From Eukaryota sp. TZLM1-RC (lineage: Eukaryota > Metamonada: BaSk clade): a stretch of DNA of 64,000 bases. Where the stretch lies: positions 3,658,001-3,722,000 of the forward strand of contig JAUPSS010000003.1 of NCBI GenBank assembly GCA_040285825.1, written 5' to 3'. Below, piece by piece: positions 50,668-60,505 of the stretch. The notes below the pieces were generated by a model. It did no database searches. It saw nothing but the letters and a program-made list of their open reading frames with translations, and was not told where the DNA came from. Made by a program: the position numbers and the translations under genes. Position 1 is the stretch's first letter; the number at the start of each line of letters is the position of its first letter.

Positions 50668-53600
50668 TTTGCAAATTTTCCGCCAAAACTTCCGAGTTCA
50701 TGTCATCACTCAACTTGTGCTTCTTACTTCTCATCAGTTTCACTCTAGTTACTGCGCATCAATGTTCTGGATATCGCAACTTCACAGTGAGTTTTTTGTC
50801 ACCAACATGTGGTACGGTCATTGAAGCTAGTGAATCAGTTCCTTTCTCGATCAGCTTTCAGTTTTCGTGTACGTATTTGCAAATCGGAAGCAATGTGCTT
50901 GATCTTGATGTTGATCTTGATGTCGATCAGTTCCCTGAAGCAATGTCCTTATATTGTTCACCAGATTTAACCGATAACCAAACCAATATTCTGAAGCCTC
51001 TTGGTGCCAGCTTTTATCCTCAATCACAGGACGGAATCACCACAGTCGATGTTCAATTTGATCTTTATGCACTACCTGACCTGGATCAAACAAGCTACCA
51101 ATGTTTTTTCGATCTTCAGGAGTGGCAATGTGGAAACTCCCTTCTACCTCGTACCAGCTGGTTTTCATTTGTTGTTGATAACTTGGGTTCAGCAACGGAA
51201 CTGGATTGTACGCCTCCTCTTTCTGATGTACTTTGCTCACCTTATCCAGATTTTGGACTCAGTCTGTCGAATGATTTCTTTGATAAAGACCGCAGCAATT
51301 TCAGCAGTTCTTCAATCAGCGTCCATGCTTCGTTGACTGAAGCTAATACAGTGCTCATAGAACTTCATGGATCTCTGGCTACGTCTGAAAAACCTGTAGG
51401 TATTGACATTAATCATTTTGAGATCGAACAGGTAAAGTATCTTCTGGACGACTCTTCTTTAATTACAGTACAATCTCAACTTCACAATCGTTTGAATACA
51501 TCTCTTCTTTGGTCACACGGAAGCAATTTGTTACTATCCTTCAGTACCACCGAAGGAACTTCATCTCCAAATCAGCATGTTCAGCTTTCCTCTCATGAAA
51601 TTCAACCCTTGTTTGACGCTCTTGATACAAGCACCCTTAGGATAAGGTGTGTAGTGGAACGCGTGTTCTTGCCCTATTCCACTTACGATGACGATGACTA
51701 CCGATCTTCACTCAACGCTTCCTTTCTAGAACAATATATTCAATCCAATAATCCGCCTAGTGGGTATTCAGCGTTCTTCACCTTCGATAGCCTTGAGGGT
51801 TATTTGTCTTATTCAGACACAATTTGGACAGCAATTCTGCCTTCCCGTTTTTGTCCAACGGGTTCTACTGCTTTTAGGTTTTCTCAACTATTGGAACAGT
51901 CGGATGGTGAAGCTTTCGCGTTTCAAAATGGTGACAGTTTTTTCTTTTTTGATTTTACCGAAATATTTTCTGAACATACACTTAAGTTCTCTCTTTTTCA
52001 CTCCACTTTTGGAGAATTATTCACAAGTACTTTTTCTCATGACAACAACTACAAAAGTAAAGATGCATTTAATTCCACATTTAGCTCAAACTTCACTACT
52101 AACCTCTTTAAATTCTTGGATCAAGATTACCCTGCTGTTGCCTTGTCGAGTGATCTTCCCCTTGGTGATATAACTGATCACATTAATGATCTAGTTTTTG
52201 TACCAAAAGAGGCTATTGAATTAGGGGAAAATTGTGGAGGTCTATTCTACAGTCCAGTTTCTTGGTGGCTGGAGTTTGATTGTAATTCAAAAAGTTCATG
52301 GCAGTGTCTCCGTAATGGGGTTGGAAGGTTAAGTCATGATCCCAGTCTGAGGTTTGGAAATATGGTTAAGAATTTTTCTTCTCTTTTTGAAGGTAACCTG
52401 GATGGAGATAAGTTATTCCATATTGAGAGAACAACTGATTCTTTAACCATGCAATTGAATCCTATTGATCCAGATGATGTTATTTTCTCTTTTTCCTTAC
52501 ATCGTGACGATTTGACCTTTAAGCAACCATCTGTTGGTGATTTTGGTGTTTCGGTTTCAAACATCAATGGATCTTTCATTTCTGTTGATTCGTTTGTTTA
52601 CAATGTCGGAACTTTGAATGATTCAATAACCATTTCTCTTGAATGTGATTCTGAATTTGTTGATTCTAGTGATCCTATTTCATCCCATCTCAATCCATCA
52701 GAAGCTTTATATCATTCTTTCATATTAGCCTCAAATGGATTAATTGATCAAACATCCATTAATTGCAAAGTGTTTTTTAGCTTTTCTCAGCTCCCCTTGT
52801 GGGATAATGATGACAAATACGCTGAAACAGAATTCATTATTTACCCAATTGATTCATCTGCTTGTTTTGACAGTGGTTTTTCTTTTATCACTGCTGATAT
52901 AGGGAATTTTAACCTTTGCGATTATTTAGAATTACCACTATTAAAAAATCCCACAATATCTTTTGTTAACCTCACCATCCCTTCTCAATTCCCAGACCCG
53001 ACTGCAAACCCCATTTTTCAAGACAAAATTCTGAGTTATTATACTATATCATTTGATAGTGACCACTTTACCTCCGATACATTAATCTCGCTCAAACTTG
53101 ATGTTAATTCTTGTAAGAATTGTGAAGACTATGGAGTCATTGTTGAACAGCAATACTTTAATAACCATGAAGTTGATGAATTGCTTACAATAGACAATCC
53201 TAATTCAATTTCTCTTGCTATTCTTGTTCCTTTTGTTGATCAAAAGTCACTCCACGTGACTTATACCATTGGTTTGCACAATGTAGATAATTGTATCTGT
53301 TATGATGAAGTTGAAACTAGTTTTCTATTATCTACGTCAACTAATATCGAATGTCCTTTCATTGTTGATGCTCCCAGCCTTCAACTCCCAATGAATTCTG
53401 GATTGTGGATCGATGGAAATGTCTTTTCAAGTGTTGAAACAGATTTTGTTGATTTGGATAATGAAGTAGACTTTGGATTGTTTAATCTCAATACCCAGTC
53501 AAGTTTTGTACATACAATGGAGGGCTTTCTCCTGCAGAGAAGTAACATTTCATTTACACTTGTAAATCTTGGAGACGGATTGGCATCATCACGGTTTTCA

Positions 53601-54225
53601 ATAGAAGTAATTACCTCAGCTGAATCCAAGTTTCATTCATTATCAGATGTTTTTACTTTGGGACAATCAACAAACCATTGCTCAACCGTAGAAAGACAAC
53701 ATAAGCTCAAATCAGTTTTAGATTGTGTTATTTCGCCCCTTGAATCTCTTGATTTAGGAGTAGTTTTAACTTCCACATATTTAAGTGAATTCACGTTGGT
53801 CTTCTCAGTTGTAAATGAACACTCTCTTTGTATGAACAAGGATTATGGCCTTAATGTAACAGAAGTTATTCACACCAGGTCTTCATGCAACAAAAATCAC
53901 CCACCAAGGGCAAAACTTGTTGTAGAGTTTGATGAAACTTTAACTCCAACTGACAATGGTTTTATGTCTACAATTGGAATTTCAAATCAAGGAAATGTGA
54001 CGTCTTTTAGTAATATTTCTCTTTCTTGTACCGAAATAACTGATAGTTATGGAAAAGAAGGTGATAAATCGATTACATCTCTGTTGGAAAGGGACAACAT
54101 TTCAATCGATTCTTTGACTGAAATCTCAGTTAATTTTGAATTGGTTGATGTGATACAAGGGTCAGAAATACACTGTGAGATTAACTTGTTAGTCCAAAAT
54201 GATCCTATTTTTGATCCTTGTACAC
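50668..54225 (+). repeat. Duplicated 3.56-kb segment, copy 2
   Basis: Counterpart of 42940-46497. It carries the intact reading frame where copy 1 has homopolymer indels. Identity drops to nothing immediately after CCTTGTACAC. Confidence 0.95.
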
Positions 54226-54722
54226 TTGCCTCTGTATCTGCTTTTACATTTGCGATTCCTCCTCATAATTCACCTATCAAACCTTTAGCTATCGTCATTG
54301 TTCCTGTTGTTCTCGTTACTGTAGTAGGAAGTGTTTTCTTTATATTGAAGAAATCAATCAAGAAATCAATTGTGTCTGAGCTTGTTTCATTTTCTACAGT
54401 GCCTGTTAGTGTTGAAGTTGTTCCAGATCAGCCACAACCAGATGATTCCCAAGTTCCTGTTCCTCCTACAACTTCTGCATTTGTACGTTCAGAAGCTGAT
54501 TACACTAATGCAAAGGGGACAGTCACACCAGAAGCTGAGGATAATTCACGTTTAATGCCTGCATTGTCTCCTGGTAATGTTTTGTTAGGAAGATCACCAA
54601 AAATTGAACCTGCGAACTGGATCCAAAATTCACCAGTTAATGGCCCTGTTCACTCTAGTCCTCACGCATCCGCAAGAGCTAGAAGACCTCAATTAGCGTG
54701 GCATCATCCTGTACCAAGATAA
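50700..54722 (+). CDS. Large type I membrane protein, copy 2 (different C-terminus)
   Basis: Intact 1340-codon frame from ATG 50700. The signal peptide and about 1175 residues of ectodomain are nearly identical to copy 1. After DPIFDPCT the sequence changes to a stalk (ASVSAFTFAIPPHNSPIKPL), a transmembrane helix (AIVIVPVVLVTVVGSVFFIL), a basic stop-transfer (KKSIKKS) and a cytoplasmic tail of about 115 residues rich in Pro/Ser. The copy 1 tail is only a few dozen residues. The two paralogues therefore share the outside and differ in anchor and signalling tail. Ligand and family unknown. N-glycosylation sequons are frequent, in line with a surface location. Confidence 0.88.
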   Translation: MSSLNLCFLLLISFTLVTAHQCSGYRNFTVSFLSPTCGTVIEASESVPFSISFQFSCTYLQIGSNVLDLDVDLDVDQFPEAMSLYCSPDLTDNQTNILKPLGASFYPQSQDGITTVDVQFDLYALPDLDQTSYQCFFDLQEWQCGNSLLPRTSWFSFVVDNLGSATELDCTPPLSDVLCSPYPDFGLSLSNDFFDKDRSNFSSSSISVHASLTEANTVLIELHGSLATSEKPVGIDINHFEIEQVKYLLDDSSLITVQSQLHNRLNTSLLWSHGSNLLLSFSTTEGTSSPNQHVQLSSHEIQPLFDALDTSTLRIRCVVERVFLPYSTYDDDDYRSSLNASFLEQYIQSNNPPSGYSAFFTFDSLEGYLSYSDTIWTAILPSRFCPTGSTAFRFSQLLEQSDGEAFAFQNGDSFFFFDFTEIFSEHTLKFSLFHSTFGELFTSTFSHDNNYKSKDAFNSTFSSNFTTNLFKFLDQDYPAVALSSDLPLGDITDHINDLVFVPKEAIELGENCGGLFYSPVSWWLEFDCNSKSSWQCLRNGVGRLSHDPSLRFGNMVKNFSSLFEGNLDGDKLFHIERTTDSLTMQLNPIDPDDVIFSFSLHRDDLTFKQPSVGDFGVSVSNINGSFISVDSFVYNVGTLNDSITISLECDSEFVDSSDPISSHLNPSEALYHSFILASNGLIDQTSINCKVFFSFSQLPLWDNDDKYAETEFIIYPIDSSACFDSGFSFITADIGNFNLCDYLELPLLKNPTISFVNLTIPSQFPDPTANPIFQDKILSYYTISFDSDHFTSDTLISLKLDVNSCKNCEDYGVIVEQQYFNNHEVDELLTIDNPNSISLAILVPFVDQKSLHVTYTIGLHNVDNCICYDEVETSFLLSTSTNIECPFIVDAPSLQLPMNSGLWIDGNVFSSVETDFVDLDNEVDFGLFNLNTQSSFVHTMEGFLLQRSNISFTLVNLGDGLASSRFSIEVITSAESKFHSLSDVFTLGQSTNHCSTVERQHKLKSVLDCVISPLESLDLGVVLTSTYLSEFTLVFSVVNEHSLCMNKDYGLNVTEVIHTRSSCNKNHPPRAKLVVEFDETLTPTDNGFMSTIGISNQGNVTSFSNISLSCTEITDSYGKEGDKSITSLLERDNISIDSLTEISVNFELVDVIQGSEIHCEINLLVQNDPIFDPCTLASVSAFTFAIPPHNSPIKPLAIVIVPVVLVTVVGSVFFILKKSIKKSIVSELVSFSTVPVSVEVVPDQPQPDDSQVPVPPTTSAFVRSEADYTNAKGTVTPEAEDNSRLMPALSPGNVLLGRSPKIEPANWIQNSPVNGPVHSSPHASARARRPQLAWHHPVPR

Positions 54723-54767
54723 TTTTGTATAATAAGTTTGTATTTTGTTTATAAACCATAACTATAA

Positions 54768-56444
54768 CTACAAATTTTTACAAATAATTGTACAATCAGC
54801 CAACTTCATAACCTCACAATCCTGAAAGTAACCAAAATATGAATCAGTGGTGCCAAAAAGAAACCACAAAATTCCAGATGGAAAAATCAAAACTGAAACA
54901 ATAGCATTGGCTAATAGCAGATAAAAAATGGTGTTTTTCATATTTCCAAACGCAAATTCAAGTTTGAAAAGTTTTAATAAACTGATCTTATCGTGGTAAT
55001 ACTCTAGAAATTGACCAATGAAGACAAGAATACCCAATAAAGGGAAAAAAGAACTACCAACTGATAAAAGAAACATTCTATAAATAACTTCTACATATTC
55101 ATCACTGGTGTCAAATTCAGATTTTTCGTCCCGTTTTAGCACAAACTTTTTGAATAAAGGCCACAACCACTGGACTATATTGACCAGTACAATATCAGTA
55201 ACTAGCAACCAAAAAATTTGAGATGCCATTGAATCAAACCCACAGCCGGTTCCAGTGATGTTTGATTCATAGCACAAACAACCATCCACTCTGAAAGAAT
55301 TTTCCTGCCTTTTATCAGCCCAAACTAAGAATCTTGAAAGATACAACACACAAACCTGTGCTAGCTTGAGTACATAAACATGGAATAACCTAGCGGCATA
55401 TTTGCCAGTCCAAGTTTTGTGTTTTTCAAAATCGACAATTTTTTTGGCCAATTTTTTCCACATATAGTTGGAGCAAACGACATAAGATGAGACCAAAATT
55501 TGGCCAAGAGGAGCATCTGCCAAACGTGAAATAGTGATCCAGTTCACAATAGAGGAAATAACCAAAGTTAAAAGCCACAGAATGAATCCTACAAACAAGC
55601 GAACAGATCGAATCAACCAATGAATGTTTTTGTTATCTGTTATTACATCAAAAGAGGTATTTTTGACCGATCGTGATCTTGAAAGCAGGCTGCCTTGACA
55701 AGTGTTTCTATCTTCCTTTTCATACTTGGAGAGAGTTATTTCATGATGAACCAAGTACCTAAAAGGAAGAGCAAAAGTTAAAGCCGCATTGGTAACAATA
55801 CTTAACAGAAATATCCACCGAATTTCCCCATAATAACGTGCAGAAGAAAACAATAGTGGCAAAGTTGCAATTCCTTCATAAGAAGTTGTATGTTCAAGGA
55901 TTTCAGCATAAATACCCCTAAAATTAAGATCAGGAAAGTTGCTTGTATTGTATTGAAGTAAAGAAGGAATTAGAACCAGCAATCCAGAAAGAACAAAGTA
56001 GAGACAGTAAAAGTAAAGAAATTTGATGAAAGAAAAATAAAGAGAAATACCAATGCCGTGATGTCGTCTAATAGAGCGTAAACTGGAAGAAATACCAAGT
56101 TTGGATAACTTCTTATCTTTGTCACCAGTATCATCATTAGTTGTGGGAGAATAAGAGGCTGGTCCACCATCTACAATATCTGGACAGTCAAGATCAGATT
56201 CGTTGACATAAGTGACTTCAAGGCCATCATCCACATTCTTTTGATTTGGGTAGTTACCTGAACCATCATGATACTCCACATTGACATCGCAATGAGAATT
56301 CCAAATAGTGGGAAACGTGGAGACGAGTTGTAACTGCTGACTGGGAATAAGAACTGGGCCATAATCCGAATAGTAGAGCTGGAAACCAGGGGGTACTTGG
56401 GATGGATCAAAGTTATGAATGCGCGAGCTGTGAGAACTACCCAT
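54768..56444 (-). CDS. TMC-like multipass membrane protein
   Basis: 558 codons from ATG 56444, ending 46 bp from the convergent copy 2 gene. The N-terminal 130 residues are cytosolic and polar. At about 130 the basic RSIRRHHGIG leads into SLYFSFIKFLYFYCLYFVLS, the usual start of TMC channels. About seven to eight hydrophobic segments follow. TMC-type signatures include SNYMWKKLAKKIVDFEKHKT (core loop), GCGFDSMASQIFWLLVTDIV (TMC motif helix), and YRMFLLSVGSSFFPLLGILV. TMC proteins are mechanosensitive or leak cation channels related to anoctamins and OSCA/TMEM63. Length is shorter than animal TMCs. An OSCA-type or anoctamin-type protein is less likely. Confidence 0.75.
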   Translation of the reverse strand: MGSSHSSRIHNFDPSQVPPGFQLYYSDYGPVLIPSQQLQLVSTFPTIWNSHCDVNVEYHDGSGNYPNQKNVDDGLEVTYVNESDLDCPDIVDGGPASYSPTTNDDTGDKDKKLSKLGISSSLRSIRRHHGIGISLYFSFIKFLYFYCLYFVLSGLLVLIPSLLQYNTSNFPDLNFRGIYAEILEHTTSYEGIATLPLLFSSARYYGEIRWIFLLSIVTNAALTFALPFRYLVHHEITLSKYEKEDRNTCQGSLLSRSRSVKNTSFDVITDNKNIHWLIRSVRLFVGFILWLLTLVISSIVNWITISRLADAPLGQILVSSYVVCSNYMWKKLAKKIVDFEKHKTWTGKYAARLFHVYVLKLAQVCVLYLSRFLVWADKRQENSFRVDGCLCYESNITGTGCGFDSMASQIFWLLVTDIVLVNIVQWLWPLFKKFVLKRDEKSEFDTSDEYVEVIYRMFLLSVGSSFFPLLGILVFIGQFLEYYHDKISLLKLFKLEFAFGNMKNTIFYLLLANAIVSVLIFPSGILWFLFGTTDSYFGYFQDCEVMKLADCTIICKNL

Positions 56445-56459
56445 CACTACAGATATGGT

Positions 56460-57120
56460 GAATCAAAATGCTATTCTTGGACGCAGAATGTCTAAAAATA
56501 GATAACAAATTTATTCAATCCCATCATCTCCAATATTAAACAAGTGGCCCTTCAACGTTGCATGAACGATTCATTGCAATCAGAAACACTGATTTTACTG
56601 AAACAAGAACAGCTGAAAGTGATGTTCTGACTCATTTCTTGTATATTCTGCCAAAAATGTGTATGTACCAAAAATAAAATAGCAACTATCCAATTATAAA
56701 ATTACAACCACCTACGAAAATTGACACTTCTCTCTTCTTCTTTGAAGGGTATAGTTAAAAGCACTGTGAGACTGAAAACTATTCTAAAAATTAAACTATT
56801 CATTCTACTCCCTTATTCTATCTAAATTGTTCAGCATTTGATTCTGTTCAAGTGTATACCATGAATATTGTAAAATTGCAACGTGTATTTTGTTTGGCGA
56901 AATTAAATCTTTTTAAAATGGACTACATTGAAATTTTAGCAGAATAAGGATCGGAAAAAGTATTTTATTTAGTACCAGTATGATGGTTTGGGCTGTTCGT
57001 TAGGCTTAGCTATATCTTTAGATGTAATGAGATTTATTACCAAGAGAAAATGTAATCTCTCTTCTGATACTAATAAGCGGAACGTAAACTAATGAACTAT
57101 TAATACAAAGCTATTTTAAA
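56460..57120. other. Intergenic, AT-rich
   Basis: No gene or RNA recognised. Confidence 0.5.
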
Positions 57121-57124
57121 CTAT

Positions 57125-57235
57125 TCAAGACAAGCACTGCCTTTTCTTCTCTCTTGAGCGACGAGCACTAGAAGCTCTAGTCATATGGGAAGAAGTACCT
57201 GACTTGGATCGCTTCCTGGGAGCAGCGGATTAAGT
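57125..57235 (-). pseudogene. Possible orphan terminal exon next to rDNA
   Basis: The minus strand reads a basic Ser/Arg-rich tail (RKRSKSGTSSHMTRASSARR, then SREKKRQCLS) to a TGA at 57125, preceded by an acceptor-like CTCCCAG. It could be the last exon of a gene whose upstream part has been replaced by the rDNA fragment. Low confidence. Confidence 0.25.
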
Positions 57236-57270
57236 ACAACAACGTGTTTTGGAAGTCTTGATAAAGACCC

Positions 57271-57275
57271 TTAAA

Positions 57276-57307
<32 letters not shown>

Positions 57308-57460
57308 ACTTCTACCGATTGGATGTTGAGGTGAAATGTTTGGACTCAATGGGTTAAGCTGCAAAGCAAGACTTGTTTGGAAAATTCTGTAAATCTTTGT
57401 ATCTAGAGGAAGGAGAAGTTGTAACAAGATATCCGTAGGTAAACCTGCGGATGGATCATT
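57271..57460 (+). rRNA. 18S rRNA, 3' end only (5'-truncated)
   Basis: Contains the universal GTCCCTGCCCTTTGTACAC, CACCGCCCGTC and GTAACAAG...CCGTAGGT, ending GATCATT. Upstream of about 57271 no 18S sequence is present, so about nine tenths of the gene is missing. Confidence 0.95.
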
Positions 57461-57560
57461 GTCGTTTGTGAGTTTGGCTTGCCAAGTTTCACTTTAACTG
57501 AAACCTAATACCGACCCAACACTTTGTATTATATAAACTAATAGTTTCTATGAAACATCC
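57461..57560 (+). other. ITS1 (about 100 bp)
   Basis: Spacer between the 18S 3' end and the 5.8S start; short for a eukaryote. Confidence 0.85.
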
Positions 57561-57722
57561 AACTTTCAGTGATGGATGTCTCGGCTCCTTTATCGATGAA
57601 GAACGCAGCGAATTGCGATACGTAATGTGAATTCAGAATCTGTGAATCATCGAAACTTTGAACACAAATGGTAGTTCTTTAGAGCTTCGGCTTTATTGAA
57701 CTATACTTGAATCAGCGTCGTC
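57561..57722 (+). rRNA. 5.8S rRNA
   Basis: Starts AACTTTCAGTGATGGATGTC and contains CGATGAAGAACGCAGCG, TGCGATACGTAATGTGAATT and GTGAATCATCGAA. About 160 nt, full length; ends set by comparison with yeast. Confidence 0.95.
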
Positions 57723-57879
57723 TCTTATTTTTCCATTTCGGATAATTGGAATTGAAGGTTACTTCTTTTCTTAAATAATCAAATATATGATTGACTTTTG
57801 TCAACATTTATTGTTAAAGGCAACTTTTACATTAATTGACGACTCATCTCTTTCATATATTGTCTTTTCGACATCATTT
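57723..57879 (+). other. ITS2 (about 157 bp)
   Basis: Spacer between 5.8S and the 28S start. Confidence 0.85.
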
Positions 57880-58222
57880 CGACCAGATTTCAAGTAAAAT
57901 CACCCTCTGGACTTAAGCATATCAATAAGGGAAGGAAAAAAACTTTGATTTCCTTAGTAGCGGCGAGCAAACAGGAAAAAGCTGAAGACTGAATCTTTAT
58001 GATTTTGAAATTGTGAAGAGTTTTAGTCTATGGAAACCAGTATTCGGTTCTCGATGTATAAGTCCTTTGGAAAAGGGTATCAAGGAAGGTGAAAATCCTG
58101 TAAATGACATCGAAGTAATTGATTCACTACCGATTTTCCGAGAGTTGCGCTGTTTGGAAACGCAGCGTTGAATGTGGGGTCAGTTTCCCATAAAGCTAAA
58201 TATAAAAGGAGACCGATAGTTC

Positions 58223-58253
<31 letters not shown>

Positions 58254-58764
58254 TCTAAAGAGAGAGTTAAAAATACCTGAAATCATTGAAAGGATAGGCG
58301 ATTGGAACTTGATATTGATAGCTTCGGCTGTCTTGCGTTTGAGTGATTTTAAAAAATGAGTGATTGTGGGGAAGGTAGCTATAATGAACTTCGGTTTATT
58401 GTAGTGTTATAGCATCATAAATTGTTCTTCTTTTGGAATCAGAAATACGGTTTTACCGAAACTCCAACATAAAAGGTTCAATTGTCTCGTCTTGAAACAC
58501 GGATCAAGGAGTGTATCTTTTCTGCAAGTCGTAGGGTGTAAAAACCTGAAGGCGAAATGAAAGTAATTTTATGAGGGAAAGTTTCGACTGCACCCTCAAC
58601 CAGTCCTTGCAAAGGGATCTGGATATGAGCAGAATGGATACGACCCGAAAGCCGCTGAACTATGCCTGAATAGGATGAAGCCAGTGAAACTCTGGTGAAA
58701 AGTCCGTCTGTTGACGTGCAAAGCATTTGTCAAATTTGGGTATAGGGGCAAAAGACTCATCGAA
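57880..58764 (+). rRNA. 28S rRNA, 5' part, broken at a conserved site
   Basis: Begins GACCAGATTTCAAGTAAAATC before TTAAGCATATCAATAAG. It continues through AGTAGCGGCGAGC, GTACCGTGAGGGAAAGG, TTGACGTGCAAAGC and TTTGGGTATAGGGGC to GACTCATCGAA, then stops matching at 58764. In other eukaryotes that block continues CCATCTAGTAGCTGG. The remaining three quarters of 28S are absent. Confidence 0.95.
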
Positions 58765-59430
58765 GCGGCTTTTATTGAAATTCAAAAGAAATAAAGAAAA
58801 CATAACTGAAAAAACTAAAACAAAAACCTACTAAAACCTACGAGCATCTCCAATTCTCTCAAGAATAGAATTAAATGCTTGATTGCATCTGAAACTGTTC
58901 TTTTGGATGATGCAGCTCAATTCACTACATAAATCAATCCAACCAAAACGTTCAAAAGTTTCTTTGGTTTTTTTGTACCATCCCCCATGGACATTGAAAA
59001 CCAAAGGAACTATTTCTGAAATTAAATTGTATTCTTTGAGAATACTGTGCTTCCTAAGTTTTGTAGCAAATGCCTGGGAGTAAGCATCTTGCCACTGATT
59101 TCCAAAACCTCCCACTATGGTAATATCGAAAGCAATCTTTGATTTGGGATCAAATAAATCAAGATAGAATTTTTTAAACCAATTTCAAATTCTTTTTCTT
59201 TTTCATAATTTGAAACTTCTAATAAAAAGTCTCTTACCTCATCGTGTCTACTTTTAATACAACGCGGGACACCCTTACATTGAAAACCGTGATCCATGCC
59301 AAGATTTCCATAATGACATCTAGGGCACTGATGGTGAACTTTAACTGAAAGCAATCTTAAACTTAAAAAATGTAGCATACAATCATTTGAAAAAGTAAAA
59401 TTTGAATTAGAAGGAAAAACAAACTTCTTG
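58765..59430 (-). mobile_element. 3' end of a second type of endonuclease-bearing retroelement, in the 28S
   Basis: The minus strand (59378 to 58831) encodes a zinc motif CPRCHYGNLGMDHGFQCKG followed by RHDEVRDF. After a frame change near 59150 comes DPKSKIAFDITIVGGFGNQW, LRKHSILKEY and EIVPLVFNVHGG: a PD-(D/E)XK-like endonuclease order distinct from copies A and B. It ends GDARRF-stop, then about 65 bp of 3' UTR with AATAAAAG, joined directly to the 28S in antisense orientation. The RT portion is missing (5'-truncated). Confidence 0.7.
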
Positions 59431-59434
59431 TTTT

Positions 59435-60505
59435 TTTAACAGAATTTCTACTGAAGCAAGGGACTATTTGAAGCCTTTCCAATTTGGTATAAAAACTGTT
59501 GAAGGTGCTTCTGTTGCTTCAATGACTTCAGATGTTTTTTTCAATAGTCAACAACATCAATATATTTTCAATTTGGATTTCAAAAATGCTTTCAATTCTG
59601 TGAAACGTAATTGTATTTTTGATGTGATTCTTCATAATTTTCCTGAACTTTCTGCATATTTTTATTTATTTTATGGAAAAAAATCAGACATAATTTTTGA
59701 CTCCTTTTCCCTTGAATCTTCTTCTGGTGTGAAACAAGGTGATCCTCTTGGCCCTTTGCTGTTTTGTTTGGCTATTCATAATATTATTAAAATGACACAA
59801 CAAGATTTCCCTGATTTGCGTATTGTTGCCTATATGGATGACATTTCTATTATTGGTTCTTTTGAAAGCATTTCCAGGGTTTCTGAAGACATTGCAGCGA
59901 AATACAAAGAAATTGGTTTAGCTTTGAACCCATCTAAATGTCTCTTGATTGGTAGAGAAAATCAATCTTTGATGATTGGTGGAGCTCATATTCCTTTTAT
60001 CAATTATGACCAACAAGCTTTTAAGTTTCTTGGATGTTGGCTTGGCAATTTGGATGAAATTTATTCCCAGTTAAACAATTTATTGGAGAAGTTTGACAAG
60101 GATCTTAGTTTTATTGCTGAATGTGACATTGAGAAACACATCAAATTTTTTATTTTAAAAATTTGTTATTCTGGAAAATTCACTCATATTTTAAGGTCAA
60201 CTCCCCCATCCGTATCTCTCAATTTTTGCAGATCTTTTAACAAACTTCGAGTCAAATTTGTTTCTTCTTTATTAGAAGTAAATGAATCTTTAATTCGAAG
60301 TCATGTATTTTGTTCAGCAGATTTGGGTGGCATTGGATTCACCAAATCTTCGATTCTGTGTAAAGCAGCATTTTTGGGAGGTGGTAAAAATTTTGTTTTT
60401 GAATGTTTCCAAAGGTTCCCTTTTGATGTTCATCTGATCAATGGTGAATCAAATTTTAAAATAAGATTAGGATTTATTCCAAGAATGCAAACAAGATTAC
60501 TATAA
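59435..60505 (+). mobile_element. LINE RT segment (copy C), open frame
   Basis: 345 open codons with the A/B-family RT: PFQFGIKTVEGASVASMTSD, NLDFKNAFNSV, SSGVKQGDPLGPLLF, catalytic IVAYMDDISII, FKFLGCWLGN and KFFILKICYSGKFTHILR. Homology to copies A and B stops near 60445, just where copy B carries its nested insertion. The N-terminal zinc knuckle part is absent. Confidence 0.85.

Noticed and set aside
58168-58359. 63-codon ORF on the plus strand
   Set aside because: It lies inside conserved 28S rRNA sequence.
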